From Purpureocillium takamizusanense (Eukaryota > Ascomycota > Sordariomycetes > Hypocreales > Ophiocordycipitaceae), in assembly GCF_022605165.1 (NCBI RefSeq), contig NC_063073.1:2542001-2606000 (forward strand): a DNA stretch of 64,000 nt. The letters are read 5' to 3'. The notes below the pieces were generated by a model. It saw only the letters and a program-made list of their open reading frames with translations. It did no database searches and was not told the origin of the DNA. Within the stretch, counting starts at the first letter, position 1. Each line of letters starts with the position of its first letter. The position numbers and the translations under genes were made by a program. Positions 53,696 to 64,000 of the stretch are shown in pieces.

Positions 53696-56600
53696 CTTGA
53701 ACAAGGCCAGGCGGGCGGGCGTGATGGGGGTCGGCACACTGGCTGGCCCGGCCAGGCGCAGGTGGTTTGAGACGTGTTCTCCACGAAGTACGGATGACAG
53801 AGATTTGGCGGGCAGCTGATCTGGCGCCGGCGTGAGGTCAGACGTCGGCAAAGGTCATCATCGTCACTGGTTCGGGCGTTGTGGGGTTGGGCGTAGGGAC
53901 CAGAATTGACTAGTACGCTGTGCGTTTGGTTGGGTGGTGCTTGTTGGAGCTTGGTTGCTCAAACGTGTGGCAGTCGTTGTCGACGTCGTCGTCGTCGTCG
54001 TCGTCGTCTTCGAGGCGGCGATCCACTTGGATGGGTGAAGGGATGGAGAAGGCGGTATCTGTCGGCGAGACGTAGGTGTCGATGCCGATGCTGGTGAGGG
54101 CCGGGTTTTGGAGGTTTGGCTCGTGATGCGTCCTCGGTCGAGAAAGACACAGCATTGGATAGGTAAGCCACGCACCGTAACGCACCGTAACAGGCGTAAT
54201 TTACCTGCCGTAGTAATATGTAACCTTCGGAGGCCGAACAGGTGCCTACCGAGCCTACCTTGGGGCAAGTGGGCCCATCGCCAGCGCCTTCCCTAAGCCT
54301 GGGTGCCCTCCCCTCCATGGGCGCAGGCAGGCAAGGCAGGTAACACACATGACCCGCCTCATTGAGAGCGGGCATCAACACCTCAGGCAGCGATGGAATC
54401 GCCCACCGCCTCCTTTGCTGCTGGGCAGCCATCCGTCCATGGATTTTCTGGACTCGGGTTGGATTTGTACAGCTCCCATCCATGACCAAAGCTCTCCTTC
54501 TTGAGCCCGCAATGACAAACGCTCATCCCCAACGCGGCCGGGCGAGGCCAGCAAAGGTGCCATCATCGTCTCGCAACCTCATTCCTTTGCGAACTCGCCA
54601 TGGCTGCCACGACCGCCACCCGTCTCGATATCGGCGGCGCCGTCTTCGAGCAGCGCCCGGCTCTCGCATCCGATTCCCTCCCTCGATCGTCCTTACGCTG
54701 TAGGGCCTATGGAACCCAACGACTGGTCCTCGTGTCCCTAAAGCCGGCTCATCCTCTACTTGCCCGTTCATCATGACCACGTAGAGGCAGCCATCGACGG
54801 CTTCTTCATCCGATGAAGCTGCCTTGGGACGTATGCCGCCGGCAAACCCCATTATGCGGCCCGAAAACGATTTCGCCACCGGCTGGTTGGGTCTGGAATC
54901 AGAACCGGAACGAGAGCATCGAGAAAGTAGCCGCGACAAACGGGACCTGGCATTTTGTCCGATCACACAGACAATGCGACTCTGCATTGGGTTTGACGGA
55001 ATCCCGGCCGTACCTCCTCATCAGCACGCCAGCAGAGCGTCCGCCACCGACACTGTTACCAGCACTCGCTATAACCAACCACACAAGTACGGTATTTTGG
55101 GCGCCCCGAGCCGGAGAGATGACAATACGCAGCGTTGGGCCCAGGCCTCTCTAACGGCATTATCTGGGTCTCTCGCCTGGTTTTTTCCGCGACTCAACAA
55201 TGGCATCTTCAACCTTGGACAGCTAGCACCTTGGGTAGACTTTCGGGAGGACCATCACCATCCCACAACCTTGTGATCAAAACGTTTGATGCAAAGTCCC
55301 GGGGATCGAAATCCCCCTCCCAAGGCACTCGCCTTCTCGTCGCACTTTGCTGTCGGGGGTAGGACGCCTGCCCTCCGCTTGGAGGGAGAACCCGACATAC
55401 GCGACAGCGACGCCAATGTGGGACGGAACAGCGCGGGTGCCAACTTCTCCAGCCCCCAATCACCGTGTGGCGGAGTCTGTCTCCTTGGCTAGATAGGCGC
55501 GACCGCAGCAATGCAGCCCAGCTATGCGGACATGCAGTGCCTAGACACCCTCTTGCCCACTTGGGCGAGAAAGAAGGCCCGTACCGTTGCATTGCATCCG
55601 GCGAGTCGCAAACCAGGTTTCGGAGTACTATCGACTTGTCCAAACCACGATCGGCCAGGCTACCAGCAGCCAAGCAACCAGCAGCCAAGGACAAGCACCC
55701 AGCAGCGAAAGCAACAGCAATGCAGACGTCATTCGTTCCCAACACGATGTCTCATATCGGTCCAAACAATGACCCCTCTGGTGTTGAGGGGCATCCGTCG
55801 CAGAGACAACATTCGGTTTGCTGCCGACATGCCTGACAGGTATTTTCCATCGAGCCAGGAAGCCAGCTCTCGGAAGTCGACGCCGCTCCCGTGTTATTGT
55901 CACCCTACGTCATCAAGAGCTGCTTTAGGAGCTGGTCGACGGCGCGTGCAGACCGGTCTGCCGCGGTCGTATCCAACCACGGCGTCCAAAGGGCGAGTCG
56001 TGGAAGGGGGCGTCGCGCCGCGTGATTCGGCGCCCCCCAAAGCCCATACGACGTCAATGGCCTTTGAAGGCGTGAATCCTGCCGCTCGCTTCGACTGCTT
56101 CATTGGCCGTCTCAAGACGAAAATGCAAGTTTCGGAACGGGCTCGGTGGTCCAAGTACAGTTGTCGGCGCGGACTGGGGCGGCGGGCGACTACGTTCACA
56201 TGCCTGGTTGGCCATGGCATTGTCCATGGCGACGGCTTCAACATCGCAGACCCGAGGGTTTGCTCGTTTTTTTTTTGCAGAATGATCCAGGGGCGCCAGC
56301 TCAGCTTCCGATCGATTGGGTTCTGCCAGAGCGCTGGTTCAAACTCCTGACAGGTTCTGGCTTCATGCTCAGCAAGTAACAATCTGGTACAGATGTCGAG
56401 ACTGGGCGCCTGGCTGAACCATCTCGCTGACGAGCATCACAGGCCCGCTTATTTGGTGCTCACCCATGGGCCTGGGCCACCCAACCACGATTCTCGCAGT
56501 CCCCACGGTTGAGTTGAGCGGATGCCGGGCCCTCGCCGATCGATCTCGGCTTGCCTGGTTGAGAAGGCTCCAAAAGGACAAATGTCGCCCCGAGAGTGCG

Positions 56601-57767
56601 CAGCCACTTGAACGCGTCGCGGGCGATTGGCTTGCCAAGGAACAGCAGCCTTGGTGCGGGTGACTTGCAGGCTATGCGTCCCGTTGATGAGCAGATATCC
56701 AATGGAAGGCGATCCAGCAAAGGTCGAAAATGGCGCAACTTCTGCAACGGACCAGGCGTCGGCGGTTCGCGACGTCTCATCAGCCTCGCTCTAGGCTGCC
56801 ACGCCCCGTAAATACAGCGCGGCTTGATGGGTATGCGTTGGACGCTAGCCACCGTTCGGGAAAGGAAGAGTGCCGCCTACGACGCAAAGCGAGAGATGCT
56901 GTGTCCGGAGGACTTGCGCCTTCGGCCTGGACCGTCGCTCTCCGAGGGGACATGTTTGGCACGAATGGCCGGCGAGCTCGCCTTCACGGGCCATCTTGAC
57001 CCAAAGCCACGACAATCCGGGGCCAATGGGCTCTTCAGGTGTCTCGGCGGTGCTGACCCAGCTCGACGCGTACACGCGGGACACACGGAAGGCATCGGGA
57101 CGGGGGGCGAGCGGGGGAGGGGCGCGCTACGGAAGCGGTGGAGTGGAGTCGCTCGGCGTCGTGGACAACCTTGAACGGAACGGACCTATGGCCTGGCTCC
57201 TGGTGGTGTCGTCCCGGCGCCGTTGCTCCACAACGGAACGGGGGCCTGGGTCGATATGTCGACATCCCTGGATGGCTGGGTGGATGGCATGGATGGGCGA
57301 GGAGAGGCAGTGATGAGCGTGACATCATGTCTCCTCCGATGCCGTCGCCAGGCCAGGAACCCCCCTGGACCTATAAAGGACGGACGCGAGCTGCTCGTCA
57401 TCAATCAACCCCCTGCCTGGTCAGATTGAGTGTTACCCCCGTGTTGCACGAGATTTGCTGCAAGTCCACCCTCCAAGGAAAATCACGAGTTCCGAGTTCC
57501 TGGCACCCGGTCCCCGAGCACGCGTACACAAACAAGGCACCTCCTTGACCCCCTTTCTGGTCTTTCAACAGAGACTCAAATACTCGTTTTGCTCACCCAT
57601 TCCCCCCGCCCGCTCACCCGTCCTCCGTCGCTCTCAGTCTTCACACTCTTCCTTTCCTAAGCATCATCATCAACCGCTCCCCCGATACCCCCTACCCCCG
57701 CGCACTTCCCCCTTCCACAGACACACACAAACACAAACACAAACCAACACGTCAAATAACCGTCACC
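53696..57767. other. 4.1 kb gene-poor tract with dense short open frames
   Basis: Holds the ankyrin gene promoter, including a (GTC)n run near 53977-54008, and the leader of the methyltransferase gene. Open frames at 55209-55745, 55511-56350 and 56460-56852 lie on both strands, overlap and show no domain I can support. A T9 tract plus CAG near 56268-56280 looks like a splice acceptor but belongs to no recognisable gene. Confidence 0.45.
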
Positions 57768-58391
57768 ATGTCTCAGCTCGCCCGTGCCTACGCTCTGAAT
57801 GATGTCTCGGCGACCCGGTCCTTGTACGACGAATGGGCCAGCACCTACGACAAGGAAATGGCCGAGGCCACTCAAGACTATGTCGGCCCTGCCCTCGCCA
57901 GCGCCTACACCCTCAAGTGCCTCGGCGTGGACAACATCTCCAAAGCCCGGATCCTCGACGCCGGCTGCGGCACTGGGCTCGTCGGAGTGCACCTCGCCAA
58001 GCTAGGCGCCAAGAACATCGATGGCATCGACCTGAGCCCCGGAATGCTGGACATTGCCCGTCGAGCTGGCGTTTACCAGGAGCTCGAGACGGCGGACCTC
58101 ACCAAACCGCTGTCTCACAAGGATGGCCATTATCAAGCCGTGGTCTGCATCGGTACGTTTACGCAGGGCCATGTCGGGCCGTCAGCGTTTGACGAGTTCG
58201 TCCGCGTTGTGGAAAAGGGCGGCTACGTCGTCGCCACAGTCCTCGGCAGCATCTGGGCCAGCGGTGGGTATGAAGCCAAGGTCGCTTCGCTGGCCGAAGA
58301 CGCACAGGTCAAGGTCCTCAGCGCCGAGCTCGAGGACTACCGTCGCGGTGCGGGCGTGCAGGCGTACATGGTCGTGCTCCAGGTGCTGTGA
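57768..58391 (+). CDS. SAM-dependent class I methyltransferase (METTL27/WBSCR27-like; 207 aa)
   Basis: Single exon. Residues ~20-50 (YDEWASTYDKEMAEATQDYV) form the usual cap before the Rossmann fold. Motif I is ILDAGCGTGLVGVHLA (residues ~62-77), the acidic strand-2 end is DGIDLSPGMLDIAR, and post-motif segments LTKPLSHKDGHYQAVVCIGTFTQGHVGP and VVEKGGYVVATVLGSIW follow. Cap and length resemble the Williams-Beuren region 27 group of small-molecule or protein methyltransferases. The substrate cannot be told. The leader is pyrimidine-rich and ends in a CACCATG context. Convergent with the TPS-like gene. Confidence 0.9.
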   Translation: MSQLARAYALNDVSATRSLYDEWASTYDKEMAEATQDYVGPALASAYTLKCLGVDNISKARILDAGCGTGLVGVHLAKLGAKNIDGIDLSPGMLDIARRAGVYQELETADLTKPLSHKDGHYQAVVCIGTFTQGHVGPSAFDEFVRVVEKGGYVVATVLGSIWASGGYEAKVASLAEDAQVKVLSAELEDYRRGAGVQAYMVVLQVL

Positions 58392-59169
58392 AGAAGAGTT
58401 GCATGAGTTTGCCTCCCGGTCCCCCACCATTGTTGTCCTTTGAGGCTCCGGCGATGTGTTGGTGCCGTGACGGAATCACTACGACTTGCTCGACATGTCT
58501 GCTCCCCCCGGCAACGGCGGATATACCGCTCGCGACTTTGCGCCCCATCATCTCGTTGCTCGTCATGAAGTGATGAATGACTGAAACGTGCATCAATCCT
58601 GCGCATGGAACAGACACGCCGCCGGGCCTGTGAGCGAGAAAATTGCGCGACTGACGCGCAAATGTGTTTTCTCTTGGCTGGATCATGACGGGGGAATTCG
58701 CGGGAGAACCGACAGCTACAGTCCTTACCTTGCTGCCACACTTTGCGGCACAGAATTACATCACACACATGGTGCCACGTGCCTCGTTTCTGCTCTCGTC
58801 GTAGACTTATCCCGCCAGGATTCCCGGACTTACCGGACTACATGTAGGCCTGTCCCATGTCACGGTGGCATCGAGCGACAGATTTGTAGCAGCAGGCTGT
58901 CGGGTCTTTCTTCACGTCGTGTCCATGTAGATCGTTGTTGCGTGACTTGATCGCGCAGGGGCAATATAAAGTATACCAATTCTGCAGCACGCAAATACTG
59001 AAATGCATCTGACACGTCAAAACGCAATAAGTCTAGCAAATAGGCTCAGTCGCCGAGGTATAGACTGCTCATACATTCATGGTACATGAAGCCATATGCG
59101 TCTCTTACTTACAGTGACCCCGCCCCCCCGTCCCCTCTGACGCCTGTGTCGAGACGGCGGGTGCTACTA
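58392..59169. other. Convergent intergenic spacer, 778 bases
   Basis: Lies between the stops of the methyltransferase (+) and TPS-like (-) genes. A direct duplication of about 20 bases (GGCGGGTGCT plus ACTA and AGGCGCAAC) straddles the TPS-like stop at 59157-59224. No TPP-domain homology is visible downstream of that stop. Confidence 0.5.
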
Positions 59170-61606
59170 CTAGGAGGCGCAACTCGTCGTCAACACGGCG
59201 GGTGCTGCTACTAGCAGGCGCAACATGTCGTCGACCCAGGACTTGACATCTCTCTCCCTGATGCGCTCGTATAAGGCCTCGTGCACCTCGCGGCGCCGCT
59301 CCGCCGACATGGTGAGCGCCTCATTGATGCGCTCCGCCACGCCGGCCACGTCCCACGGGTTGATGTGCAGGGCCTCGTCCAGAGTGCTCGCCGTGCCGCT
59401 GAACTCGGAGATGATGAGCTGTCCGTGCGGCATGCTGCTGCTGCCGCCGCCATCATGGTTTTCGTCGTTGCCATGGTCATCGTCATGGTCGTCATCACCA
59501 TCATCATGACGCCGCTGCTGGCAGACCACGTACTCGAGCCCCGTGGTGCTCATGCCCTCGCGCGCGCTGGTGATGAGCGCCGCGTCGCTCACGCGCAGCA
59601 GCGCAAAGTACTCGTCGTGGGAGAGGTTCTTCTGCGCGTGCATGCTCACGGGCGCGAAGCCCAGGGAGCCGTGGGCCTGGTTGACGGCGCTGACGAGCTC
59701 GTTGACCCGGTGGGTGTACTTGGCCTCGTCGGCGTCTTGTTGGTCGGCGTGTTCGGCGGCGACGGCGGCGGGGCGGCTGTGCGTCTGCACGAGGACGACG
59801 TTGTCTTTCCACTCCTCGGGGTGGGTGTCGAGGAATCGCGCAAAGGCTTGGAGTTTCTTGTCGACGCCGCCGAGGCTGTCGGGGGGGTCGCAGCCGAAGA
59901 TGAGTTTCCTGCTCTGGCCGTAGAGTGATCGTAGTTCTTTGCATTTGGCGTCGACGTCGGCGGTGAAGGCTAGGGACGTGACGCTTTCGACGTCGATGCC
60001 CTGCGGGAGCACGGCGATGGCGACGGTTCTCCTCCTCCCTTGTTCGCCTTCGCCTTTGCCTTTGTTGGGGGGGATGACGATGCGCTCGCTCGTGGCGTCG
60101 TCGAGGCCGAGGATGCGGGCGCACGAGTTGGCAAAGTGCTGCGCGTAGTGCCGCGCCTGGAAGGCGACGACGTCGGCGCCCAGCATGCCCTCGAGGATTT
60201 CCGCCCGTCGATGCAGGCAGCGCACGAGCTCGCTGGTCGGGAACGGGGACGCCAGGTAAAAGGACACTTTGATGTGTGGCATGCGCTGGCGCAGCAGCGC
60301 GGGGACGAGGGCGAGGTGGTAGTCGTGCACCATGACGACTGTATCATCATCATTTTCATTGTCATCGTCGTCGATGTCGTTGTCGCCGCCGTGGTGGTGT
60401 TGGTGTTGGCGTTGCTGGTACTCGCAACATATCTTGTCGGCAAAGGCCTCGTTCATGCGGCGGTAGTCGTCCCAGCGCTCGTCTTCTTGCCGGCCGGCGG
60501 TGGGCGTGCGCTGCTTGTAGTGGAAGAGGGCGAACATGTCGTGCTCGGCGAAGGCGCGCCAGCGGGATTGCCTGTCGAGCTTGATGCTTCCGCCGTTGCC
60601 GCCGTCGCCGTCCGAGGTCACGCCACCTCCATCACCTCCTCCATCGTCGTCGTCGTCGTCGTCGTTGTTGTTGTTGTTGTCATCATCGGTGAGCCAGATG
60701 GGGATCGTGCGCACGGGGTCGTTGTACAGGATATCCTCGAGCTGCTTCGCTTCACGGCGCGATATAATCGTCTCGGCGCTGGTGGTGGTGGTGGTGGTGG
60801 TGGTGGTGGTGGTCGTCGTCGTCTCCCCCTCGGGTTTGACTCGAGCTGTGCCTGCCGGCGGCGGAACAGGCGATGCATTGTTGATGGGCGACGGAGAAGC
60901 CGCCTTGTAGGAGGCCTGGTCCTGGACAATCTCTCCCGTCCAGGCGATGACGGTGTGCTCGACCGGACATTGGTCCGAGGAGAGGTAGGCGAAGGAGTTG
61001 AGCAGCGTGGAACGATGGCCGCGATCTTTTATCTTCTGCTCTTCAAGTCAGCCACGCAAAACTGCACAAGAAGAGAGAGAAGACAAAGAAGTCCTTGAAC
61101 GTTGGTGAGATGGTGTGGGTGTATGTATGTATGTATGTATGTATGTCTGTATGTACAGTATACGCGCATGTGCTCACCCACTGTCCGTCCTTGTCGTACT
61201 GCACCACCTGCGGCACGGTCAAGGTCGCAGATATAACCCGCTTGGGAAGCGAGGAGGGGGGGCCGCCATCATCATCACCCTGCTGCTGCTGCTGTCGACG
61301 ACGGTGTGACACGCCATGATTGCCGGCCGTGAGATGATCCGGCGTGCGCTGCCGACGTGTGCCAGCGGCGACGACGGCCGCCGCTTCTTGTTGTTGCTGC
61401 TGCACCGGAAAGTAGCCGCCCTGCGCGTGCAATCGGTCCGGCTTTTCTGTATGCCGCAACCGTCGCCGCTGTTGCCGGTCGCTGTAGGTGTCTCGGCGGA
61501 TGTCTGGCGTCACGGGGACGTTGACGACCGACTTGCGCTCCTGAGGCGGGAGATGCGATTCGTCGTCGTCGCCGCCCCCAGGTGTCTTTGCCTGCTGGTC
61601 GGCCAT
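59170..61606 (-). CDS. Trehalose-6-phosphate-synthase-like protein (GT20 fold) lacking catalytic motifs and TPP domain (764 aa)
   Basis: Exons 61606-61178 and 61035-59170; a 142-nt intron with GTGAGC donor and GCAG acceptor, phase 0, rich in TGTATGTA. The Pro/Gln-rich N-terminal ~120 residues lead to KRVISATLTVPQVVQYD and VIAWTGEIV, as at the start of fungal TPS-type proteins. Then come FAEHDMFALFHYK, VHDYHLALVPALL, a PFPTSE block, EILEGMLGADVVAFQ, REGMSTTGLEYVVCQ and LIISEFSGTASTLDEAL, in GT20 order. Key active-site elements are altered. The phosphate-binding DRLDxxKG loop reads DPPDSLGG at ~526-533 (Arg and Lys gone), the His of the HTPFP motif is Ala, and RDGMN is REGMS. The protein ends after GT20 with no phosphatase domain, so it is unlikely to make trehalose-6-phosphate and may be a regulatory partner like Tps3/Tsl1. 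Asp, Asn, His and Thr runs from coding repeats interrupt the fold. Confidence 0.82.
59459..59517 (-). repeat. Coding GAT/GAC-rich repeat (Asp/His/Asn tract) in the TPS-like gene
   Basis: CAT/CGT-rich plus-strand sequence giving an Asp/His/Asn loop between the REGMS block and the final ISEFSG block of the GT20 fold. Confidence 0.75.
60345..60400 (-). repeat. Coding Asp/Asn/His tract in the TPS-like gene
   Basis: Runs of GAT, GAC, AAT and CAC codons just before the VHDYHLALVP block. Confidence 0.75.
60645..60682 (-). repeat. Coding GAC/AAC repeat (Asp/Asn run) in the TPS-like gene
   Basis: Plus strand GTC and GTT trinucleotides encode consecutive Asn and Asp residues after IPIWLTDDD. Confidence 0.8.
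60779..60826 (-). repeat. Coding ACC/ACG repeat (poly-Thr) in the TPS-like gene
   Basis: About fourteen Thr codons (GGT and CGT on the plus strand) in the N-terminal linker. Confidence 0.85.
61118..61152. repeat. (GTAT)n repeat inside the TPS-like intron
   Basis: Seven or so GTAT units in the 142-nt intron, the same unit as the runs at 21.9 kb. Confidence 0.85.
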
Positions 61607-63078
61607 GATGGTAACGGGATGATGCCTCGAGAGCTTTCTTCTGCCTGTTTAGTAGCGGCTATCCGAAGAGGAAGGGAGGGCAGAGATCCTGAGGGGAGGA
61701 GATGCCAATGGTAAGAGAGCGAACGAAAGAGTATAAAAAAACGCTTCATGATATGTCGCCGGCTGTGTGTGCCTTGAGGCATTCAGGAACGAATATATTG
61801 GTTCCTGATTGCATCGCGGCCTTTTGTTGTTTGTTCTGCCGTGGGTGGCGGCGTGGACAGACAGCACAGCGCATTCTGACATCACTGAAGAGTAACACGC
61901 GATATTTGTCGCGGGGGGTTCCTTGGTCACGGCGATTATTGCCCCATTCTTGACCTTGACTTGTTGGCCAAACAATTCTTTCAAACACTTCGTTCGTCAG
62001 TCCAGCGCAATGCACTGCACGCCAGAGGCCATCACCCTGTCGCTGCACGTCATCACGCCCTGCCCGCCCTTACACAGGGATGATTGATGAGAGAGAGCTG
62101 CTGCACGGTGAAGATGCCGGGGCAATGATGAGGCAAGTCCGCGAAGCAACACTAGGTTCATCTGCCTCGAGAGACAGAGGGACAGCCTCAATACGACGCC
62201 GACCGTTGGTTCAGCCGTAGCTTTGGTCTGGTGTCGCTTGAATGTAGGCAAGCTTTGATCTGGGGGCACACAGTTGATACGAAGTACGAATGTACGCGTT
62301 GTCTATGTTGCCCGATGGTGCGGCGGCGGCGGCGGCGGCGGCGCAAGTCAGCCATCGCCTGACAAGTCACAATTCAGACAAACCTGGTTGCTTGCTCGCG
62401 GGCTCTGTCCTGTCCGTGTGCTATGTACTATGTTACCTACCTACTGCTGCACGAGATGAGGCTGGCTCCCACTACTACCCTCCCCCCCTCCACCCGGCCT
62501 CCAGTCAGGAATGTCATCACAGCGCCCGGGCTGTAAGGGCCTTGTATGCCCCAATCGCGGCTTTCGGCGCCGGGGTCAGCTGAAGCCAGCCCCGGGGCTG
62601 ATGAGCTGGGCTGGGCTGTCCCGGCCCCGTTGGTGAGAAGCGCCCGCCAGCCAGATGAGTGATGGTACTGTTACGACTCTGAGGTGCTGCTGGATGAGCG
62701 GATGGGCAAAGACTTGAATTGGCACTTTCCCCCGCCGCATCAGCTCATGTGCCTTTTTTTTTCTTTTTGCTCTCTCGCTTTCCATCCTCGACATCGAGAA
62801 CGCCCGTGCTGCGTGCCTCCCTCCTTGTCTCTACAGCTGACGATAGTACTAGAACAACAAGTTTCACCAGCGACCCGCCCGCCGCGCCAGACTCTCTGTT
62901 TCTGTCTGACAGCAGCTGCTCTCTCCCCCATCTCATCTACTGGGCCAAGTGGAGTGACGGACTGCGCTCGGCGGTCGCAAAATGACCATTGCCCCGTCCC
63001 CCTGAAGCATTGAACGTCCGGACAGAGCGCTCGCCAAACCCGCCCGCCGACGCCGACGCCGACGCCAACGCCGCAGCC
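61607..63078. other. Divergent intergenic region, 1.5 kb
   Basis: Separates the TPS-like (-) and G gamma (+) genes. Contains a (GGC)n run at 62320-62343 and pyrimidine-rich stretches. An in-frame run (CCGACG)n immediately precedes the G gamma ATG. No other gene supported. Confidence 0.45.
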
Positions 63079-63502
63079 ATGGCCGAGTGCAGGCCCGCGG
63101 CGTACCTAAACGGGACCCGGCAGAAGCGCGACGTGCCGTTGTCGAGAGAGGCCAGGGCGCAGCTGCAGTTGAAGCGCATCGAGAAGATCAACCTCCGCCA
63201 GCAGGAGGAGCTGGGCAGGGAGCGCGTGCCCGTCAGTGTAGCCGCTATGAGGTATGTACGTACGAATGAAGGAAGCACTGTTGTTTGGCCCCTGTGGTGG
63301 TGCGTATGGGAAGCATTGCCGCAATCAAGCACGATTATTATTGCGCTGACCCCCCGCTGACCCACGTCTCGTATGTATCAGCATCGTCAAGTACTGCAGC
63401 GAAACAAAGGACTACATGGTGCCGTCGGCCTGGGGCAGGATCCCGCGGGACGAGGATCCGTACGCGACGAAGCAATCCAACGGGTGCTGCACCGCCATGT
63501 AG
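63079..63502 (+). CDS. Heterotrimeric G-protein gamma subunit (97 aa)
   Basis: Exons 63079-63251 and 63382-63502; a 130-nt intron with GTATGT donor and CAG acceptor. The G gamma subunit forms an obligate pair with G beta and anchors it to the plasma membrane. Residues ~20-50 (REARAQLQLKRIEKINLRQQEELGRERVP) form the coiled coil that pairs with G beta, followed by SIVKYCSETKDYMVPSAWG, the conserved fungal block, and DPYATKQ. The C-terminus CCTAM is a CaaX box (CTAM) for prenylation, with an adjacent Cys for likely palmitoylation. Fungal G beta-gamma controls mating, growth, sporulation and virulence. An in-frame ATG 90 bases upstream (62989) would add 30 residues including an ADADADAN run; the shorter start matches the usual family length. 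Confidence 0.92.
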
Positions 63503-64000
63503 GAAGGAAAGATGGAGGCGGGCGGCGATGGGATTGAAGGGGGGCCTCGGCCATGTGCCACAACTCACTCCTTGGCAGCGCGCTGCTAACTAACGTTACT
63601 GCCTCGGCTCGCCGCAAGACTACCGCAAGCACTCGGAGCCACCCAGCTGGTGGCACGATTACCACTTTGCAATTTGTTGTCGTTCAGGTCGATTGGAGTT
63701 TTGGCGGAGATGGGGGAAAACAAGGTCCCCTGGGTGACCGCTGGGATTATGCTGCTTCCGAGTCTCGAATTGAGCAGGTGCTGATAGCGATGGTAGCTCT
63801 GCTCGCCTTTCGCCACTGTCTCTTGGTAATACTGTGACAGCTACCGTCTTGTCTTGGTGGTGGACTGGTGGTGTGGCTGGAGATAGTTGGGGGCGCGCGG
63901 CCGGCTCAAAAATACGCCGCTTCTGACGAACCCTCCGAGATCGCTTTCTCCTTGTCAGGATGGATGCCAATGCTTCTCGCACCGATCAGATACCTAGCAC
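63503..64000. other. Right-hand edge, no supported gene
   Basis: Contains the 3' region of the G gamma gene. Open frames at 63553-63837 (+) and 63659-63982 (-) overlap on opposite strands with no domain. Confidence 0.45.

Noticed and set aside
53695..53851. 52-codon upstream extension of the second ankyrin gene
   Set aside because: The extension has no ATG, and the F-box-like start shared with the paralogue coincides with the ATG at 53695.
55511..56350. 279-codon open frame with a pyrimidine tract and CAG resembling a splice acceptor
   Set aside because: I tried to read an HD-domain or dehydrogenase remnant in the three frames and on the minus strand, but the matches were a few residues only and not in order.
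60040..61098. 352-codon open frame rich in Val/Gly runs on the plus strand
   Set aside because: Antisense to the GAC/ACC repeats of the TPS-like gene; the runs are products of microsatellites.

Overview
The window looks like nuclear DNA of a GC-rich filamentous ascomycete, most likely a sordariomycete (Hypocreales-like). The signs are short spliced genes (47-150 nt introns with GT-AG borders and CTGAC/CTAAC-type branch points), a class I hydrophobin, an eqolisin glutamic peptidase, a TRI12-type MFS transporter, a fungal STAND N-terminal domain joined to a ubiquitin-like domain, and a CPC1/Gcn4-type promoter. There is no operon structure and I saw no tRNA or rRNA gene. Exon coordinates are my own readings of splice sites, checked for reading phase and family alignment.

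Layout. 0.4-18 kb is an accessory-looking stretch: an F-box-like/ankyrin/ZZ-finger protein, a possible small secreted protein, a decayed M20 peptidase, a secreted GH93-type Asp-box protein, a secreted six-cysteine protein with a Kex2 site, a secreted DUF3237-like protein, a STAND-N/ubiquitin-like protein and a GNAT acetyltransferase. 19.5-38.5 kb is denser and mostly housekeeping: ethanolamine-phosphate cytidylyltransferase, branched-chain aminotransferase, a coiled-coil protein, phosphopantothenoylcysteine decarboxylase, mitochondrial monothiol glutaredoxin, a gamma-glutamyltransferase-like enzyme, a peroxisomal D-amino-acid oxidase and a DUF2306 membrane protein. This block contains a 5.7 kb gap full of tandem microsatellites. 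39.8-57.7 kb is gene-poor and accessory again: hydrophobin, TRI12-type transporter, eqolisin, and a second F-box-like/ankyrin/ZZ protein, separated by 4 kb gaps. 57.8-63.5 kb holds a methyltransferase, a trehalose-phosphate-synthase-like protein that has lost its catalytic motifs, and a G-protein gamma subunit.

Functional themes are the cell surface and secretion (hydrophobin, eqolisin, GH93-like, six-cysteine protein, DUF3237-like), amino-acid and thiol metabolism (BCAT, DAO, GGT-like, PPCDC, Grx5) and signalling or regulation (G gamma, ankyrin/ZZ pair, STAND-N/ULD, pseudo-TPS). I do not see a biosynthetic cluster. The most unusual items are the catalytically disarmed, TPP-less TPS homologue, the same-architecture ankyrin/ZZ pair 51 kb apart, the full-length but shattered M20D gene, a GC-AG intron inside the conserved core of ECT1, and a 19-nt microexon in the GGT-like gene.
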